From positions 124,001 to 188,000 of the forward strand of contig CALODJ010000001.1 in assembly GCA_942492025.1 (NCBI GenBank): a stretch of DNA of 64,000 bases, in the 5' to 3' direction. The position numbers and the translations under genes are program-made. The notes below the pieces were generated by a model. The model was given only the letters and a program-made list of their open reading frames with translations. It made no database searches and was not told the origin of the DNA. This DNA comes from JABDQW01 sp942492025. GTDB taxonomy: Bacteria > Pseudomonadota > Gammaproteobacteria > SZUA-229. Within the stretch, counting starts at the first letter, position 1. Every line of letters begins with the position of its first letter. Below, piece after piece: positions 61,087-64,000 of the stretch.

Positions 61087-62110
61087 GGCCGGTTTTCACT
61101 TTGCCCAGCCCTGGCTTTTATTGCTTCTGCTGGTGCCGCTGCCGGTCTGGTTTTGGTTGCGTATGACGTCGCCCCGCGAGAACAATGAAAGCTACCGGGC
61201 TTATGCAGACGCTCATCTGTTGCCCTTTCTGACGGGGCGTCATGACCTGCCGCCGCGTCAGCAACGCCAGCGTTTTTTCGTCTGGTGCGTGCTGTGGGGG
61301 CTGCTGGTTACCGCGATCGCTGGCCCACGCTGGGATTTTCGAGACGTTCAGCTATTTCGGCCGGGCAGCGATCTGGTCATCCTGCTGGACCTGTCAAGTT
61401 CCATGAATGTGACCGACATCAGCCCGTCACGTCTGACCCGTGCTCGCCAGGAGATACAGGACCTGATAGAAAACAATCGCCATTCACGTCTAGGCTTGAT
61501 CGGCTTTGCTACTCTGGCCCATATCATTGCGCCCCTGACCGAGGACGGTAATAGCTTGCGGGCATTATTGCCGGCTATCTCGACGGACCTGGTTGAACTC
61601 AAAGGCAGTCGACTCACCGAAGCCCTGTCTCGTGCGCAGCAGATGTTGGCCGGGCAACCTGCTAACAGCAGCCGTCACCTGCTACTGATCACCGATGGGG
61701 ATTTTGGCGATGGCAACCTCGAGGAATACGTCAAGCGCCTGACTCGTGAAGGCATACAACTGCACGTGCTGGGTGTGGGTACCGAGGAGGGTGGACCGGT
61801 GCCAGGTGCGGGTAACACTTTCCTGCGTCAGCAGGATGGTTCCCAGGTGATCTCTCAGCTCGATGAGGAGAATCTGAAAAAATTGGCCGAGGTCGGTAAT
61901 GGCATTTATCAACGCGCTGTTTACCGCGATGCCGATACCGCCGCACTGATGCGCCGTGTCGGTCGGGCAAGCCACGCTCACGCAGTCGCCAACCAGAAAA
62001 CCCGCATCTGGAATGAACGCTACTTCTGGCCGGTGGGGCTGGCCATGCTGCTGGTACTGCCATTGTACCGACGCTTCTCAAGACTGTTCGTTCAGCAGGA
62101 AGCATCATGA
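61079..62110 (+). CDS. batB: VWA-domain membrane protein (BatB-like)
   Basis: A 343-residue protein from ATG 61079. N-terminal helices LLLLLLVPLPVWFWL and FVWCVLWGLLVTAIAG, then a VWA domain with MIDAS DLSSS (ILLDLSSSM), LITDGDFGDG and a C-terminal helix. It overlaps both neighbours. BatA/BatB complexes are linked with stress tolerance and envelope integrity in other bacteria. Confidence 0.92.
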   Translation: MPEAGFHFAQPWLLLLLLVPLPVWFWLRMTSPRENNESYRAYADAHLLPFLTGRHDLPPRQQRQRFFVWCVLWGLLVTAIAGPRWDFRDVQLFRPGSDLVILLDLSSSMNVTDISPSRLTRARQEIQDLIENNRHSRLGLIGFATLAHIIAPLTEDGNSLRALLPAISTDLVELKGSRLTEALSRAQQMLAGQPANSSRHLLLITDGDFGDGNLEEYVKRLTREGIQLHVLGVGTEEGGPVPGAGNTFLRQQDGSQVISQLDEENLKKLAEVGNGIYQRAVYRDADTAALMRRVGRASHAHAVANQKTRIWNERYFWPVGLAMLLVLPLYRRFSRLFVQQEAS

Positions 62111-63537
62111 CACGCCGGTTACGATGTCTGGTCTGTAGCCTGTTGCTGATTGGCACCAGCCATACAGTTTGCGCCGGGCTGTTTGAAAATCAGGAACAGA
62201 CAGCTGAACGCCTCTACCAGGAAGGCCGCTACGCTGAGGCTGCCGACACGTTTCAGGATTCGTATCGTCGTGGGGTGGCGTTGTACCGGGCCGGTGAATA
62301 CCAGAAAGCAGCCCGATCCTTCCAGCAGGTTGACCGGGAGGAGGTGCGTCTGGCGGCTGAGTACAACGCGGGCAACAGCCACTTCCGCATCGGCAACTAT
62401 GAAAAGGCCATCAAGGCTTATGACAAGGTATTAACGCAGGATCCCGGCCACGAAGGCGCGAACTTCAACCAGAATCTTGCCCGGATCATGCTGGCCCAGG
62501 TCAGCCCCAAAACGGATGACGAAGAGGAGGAGAAACAACAGCAGGAAGAACAAGAGAAACAACAGCAACAGCAGGAGCAGCAACAGCAGGAGCAGCAACA
62601 GCAGGATCAACAGCAGGATCAACAGCAGGATCAACAGCAGGAGCAACAACAGCAGGAGCAACAGCAGGAGCAACAACAGCAGGAGCAGCAACAGCAGGAT
62701 CAACAGCAGGATCAACAGCAGGATCAACAGCAGGATCAACAGCAGGATCAACAGCAGGATCAACAGCAGGATCAACAGCAGGGTCAGGAACAACAGCAAG
62801 AGAGTGATCAAGGCCAAACGGGACAGAAAAACGAGGAAGGCCAGGATGGCAAAGTGGTCGGGGAAAGCCAGGAAGGCGAAACAGACGAATCCAAACTTGC
62901 TGGTGAGAACGGCGCGGATAGCCCGACCGGTGAAAAGGGCGATAAAGACGAGCAAACCGAGTCCGGCGAACAGGGTGAGGAGACAGAGCAGGATTCTGAA
63001 AGCGCGATAGGCAGCGATTCGGACACCATGGGACAGAAAGCGGACGATTCCGGTGACCGGCAGGAGCACCAGCAGAGCGCCAGCGACGCTACTGAGAAAA
63101 TCGATTCCAGTAGTGAAGAAGCGGCCGATCAGGAATCGACGATGAATACCGGCGGCCTTGAAGAAGGCGAGCAGGGAGCGCGGGAGCAAGACACGCAACA
63201 GCAGGATGGCGGTGGAGCAGATCGCCAGCAGATGGCCAGAAAGGCGCGTCTTCCAGAGGCAGGGGAGCTGGATATGACAGAAGTGGGCAGCCTGACCGAT
63301 GCTGTCGATCAGTTCGATCAATTTGGTGAGCAGCAGGACCCGGATGCAGGCAATACCGGCCAGAAACCTCAAGAGGGCGGCGAGGGCAGTGCCTATATGA
63401 CCCTGGTGGAACAACAACTCGACGGCATAGAAGGTGATCCTGCACAGCTACTGCATAACCGTTTCAAGCTGGAAGAACGCCGCCGGTTGCGGCCGCGCAG
63501 TCTGGGAGGTGCGATTTATGAACACCGGCCGTGGTAA
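62107..63537 (+). CDS. batC: TPR protein with expanded Gln-rich repeat (BatC-like)
   Basis: A 476-residue secreted protein with signal peptide (LVCSLLLIGTSHTVCAG). TPR-like helices (residues 30-130) include AAEYNAGNSHFRIGNYEKAI. A Gln/Asp/Glu-rich low-complexity region (about 142-235) follows, encoded by a 12-bp repeat, then an acidic Glu/Ser/Asp-rich stretch (about 235-400). It closes with a conserved tail, LVEQQLDGIEGDPAQLLHNR. BatC relatives are much shorter or lack such long inserts. In the Bat operon it is thought to be a periplasmic scaffold. Confidence 0.88.
   Translation: MTRRLRCLVCSLLLIGTSHTVCAGLFENQEQTAERLYQEGRYAEAADTFQDSYRRGVALYRAGEYQKAARSFQQVDREEVRLAAEYNAGNSHFRIGNYEKAIKAYDKVLTQDPGHEGANFNQNLARIMLAQVSPKTDDEEEEKQQQEEQEKQQQQQEQQQQEQQQQDQQQDQQQDQQQEQQQQEQQQEQQQQEQQQQDQQQDQQQDQQQDQQQDQQQDQQQDQQQGQEQQQESDQGQTGQKNEEGQDGKVVGESQEGETDESKLAGENGADSPTGEKGDKDEQTESGEQGEETEQDSESAIGSDSDTMGQKADDSGDRQEHQQSASDATEKIDSSSEEAADQESTMNTGGLEEGEQGAREQDTQQQDGGGADRQQMARKARLPEAGELDMTEVGSLTDAVDQFDQFGEQQDPDAGNTGQKPQEGGEGSAYMTLVEQQLDGIEGDPAQLLHNRFKLEERRRLRPRSLGGAIYEHRPW
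62533..62803 (+). repeat. CAG/GAT low-complexity repeat coding for Gln-rich tract
   Basis: A CAACAG-rich tract in which 12-bp units CAACAGCAGGAT occur seven times in perfect tandem at 62689-62772, with shorter or variant runs before them. It encodes QQQD/QQQE repeats. Such arrays mutate by slippage and keep the reading frame because the unit is a multiple of three. Confidence 0.9.
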
Positions 63538-64000
63538 TTCCTGCAGTTTGCTGAGAGTGATCTACCTTGGCCTTTGGCTTGGCGGCCTGTTTCTGCCGGT
63601 CGACGCCATGGCCCAACAGCCGCCAACCCCGGTACCTGGTTACAATCCCTGGGCAATCGCCAATCCGTATTATCAGGTTCAGAACCCGGCTCCCCCGGTT
63701 GGCCCCGCGACGGATAATCGAATTCAGTCAGGACCCCAGGCCTACGGTGTCGTTCCCCCCTGGGCGTATCCTGTAATGCCTGCGCCGCCGCCAGGTTACC
63801 AGGCCCAATACCCAGCATCTGCGCAGGTCAGCAGACCTTATGTGGAAATTGAGCTTGATAGCACTGAGGCTTATGTGCATCAAAACTTGGTGATGTCGAT
63901 CAAGGTCATCAGCACGGGCAATCTGAAAACCGTCGCTGCGCAGCTACCTGACAACGAGGGTGTCATCATTCGTCAGCTGGGGGATATAACCGTCGGTACG
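63518..64000 (+). CDS. batD: BatD-like protein, cut by right window edge
   Basis: An open frame from ATG 63518 to the end of the window (161 codons seen). A signal peptide (VIYLGLWLGGLFLPVDAMAQ) is followed by a Pro/Tyr-rich linker of about 80 residues (GYNPWAIANPYYQVQNPAPP) and then the BatD start, VEIELDSTEAYVHQNLVMSI. It follows batC with a ribosome binding site of GGGAGG. The Pro/Tyr-rich insertion between signal and BatD domain is unusual. The C-terminus is outside the window. Confidence 0.82.
   Translation, partial: MNTGRGNSCSLLRVIYLGLWLGGLFLPVDAMAQQPPTPVPGYNPWAIANPYYQVQNPAPPVGPATDNRIQSGPQAYGVVPPWAYPVMPAPPPGYQAQYPASAQVSRPYVEIELDSTEAYVHQNLVMSIKVISTGNLKTVAAQLPDNEGVIIRQLGDITVGT

Noticed and set aside
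62431..63417. A long minus-strand frame rich in leucine opposite the batC gene
   Set aside because: It is the complement of the CAG/GAT repeat (CTG reads Leu); the poly-Leu stretch is a shadow, and the plus-strand TPR protein explains the region.

Overview
The window looks like chromosomal DNA of a free-living gammaproteobacterium, probably a respiratory or chemolithotrophic one. This is inferred from gene content: PilU, MetA, an octaheme hydroxylamine-oxidoreductase-type cytochrome, an N-type (Na+/H+) ATPase, a MoxR/Bat cluster and DASS permeases. No rRNA or species-level marker is present. There is no prophage, CRISPR array or intact transposase, but the intergenic DNA is crowded with small non-coding inverted-repeat elements.

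Layout. 1-7.5 kb: a methyltransferase cut by the window edge, a ParA/MinD-like ATPase, alanine dehydrogenase, a P-loop protein plus MetA, a small cysteine-containing protein and the pilus ATPase PilU. 7.8-11.7 kb: a small secreted protein, a DASS permease with RCK_C-like domains, a remnant resembling NhaD and an ApbE flavin transferase. 11.7-16.6 kb: a YbhG/F/S/R-like ABC exporter (HlyD, tandem ATPase, two permeases). 16.9-18.9 kb: an alpha-glucan phosphorylase broken by an internal deletion. 19.7-31.6 kb: LOG-family protein, CorA, a complete-looking N-ATPase operon on the minus strand (beta, epsilon, AtpQ, a, c, b-delta, alpha, gamma, with no AtpR) and a Na/Pi cotransporter. 32.2-36.3 kb: octaheme cytochrome c, a BLUF photoreceptor with a cupin, a PAS/CxxC protein and adjacent tRNA-Gly(CCC) and tRNA-Ala(CGC) genes. 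36.6-45.7 kb: a second DASS permease, two uncharacterised proteins, a DUF2868 membrane protein paired with a DUF3482 GTPase, and an SLT lipoprotein. 46-57.3 kb: secreted or anchored hypotheticals, a truncated MDR dehydrogenase, a solute-binding protein, bacterioferritin, a two-subunit molybdenum hydroxylase and a hydrolase. 57.5-64 kb: the MoxR-DUF58-DUF4381-VWA-VWA-TPR-BatD operon, running off the right edge.

The strongest unexplained signal is a MITE-like family with termini TAGCCCGCATTTCTCACC...GGTGAGAAATGCGGGCTA. About ten copies or remnants are seen, in forms of roughly 310, 170, 140 and 90 bp. Several touch coding sequence. One supplies the last residues and stop codon of the ATPase epsilon gene and reaches to the ribosome binding site of the next gene. 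One supplies the corA stop codon. One appears to encode the last residues of a hydrolase. Two 312-313 bp copies, in opposite orientation, bracket the whole CorA/N-ATPase/Na-Pi block. Two other inverted-repeat families, with ends (T)TAAGGAAACTCTGA and TGGTACTTACTTAA, share the intergenic space.

Other points of note: the ATPase c subunit keeps E-S-x-x-x-Y but has Met where the helix-1 Gln/Glu ligand is expected; alpha has Arg in place of the Walker A Lys; bacterioferritin has Thr at ferroxidase position 127; and the Bat-cluster TPR protein carries an expanded 12-bp QQQD repeat.
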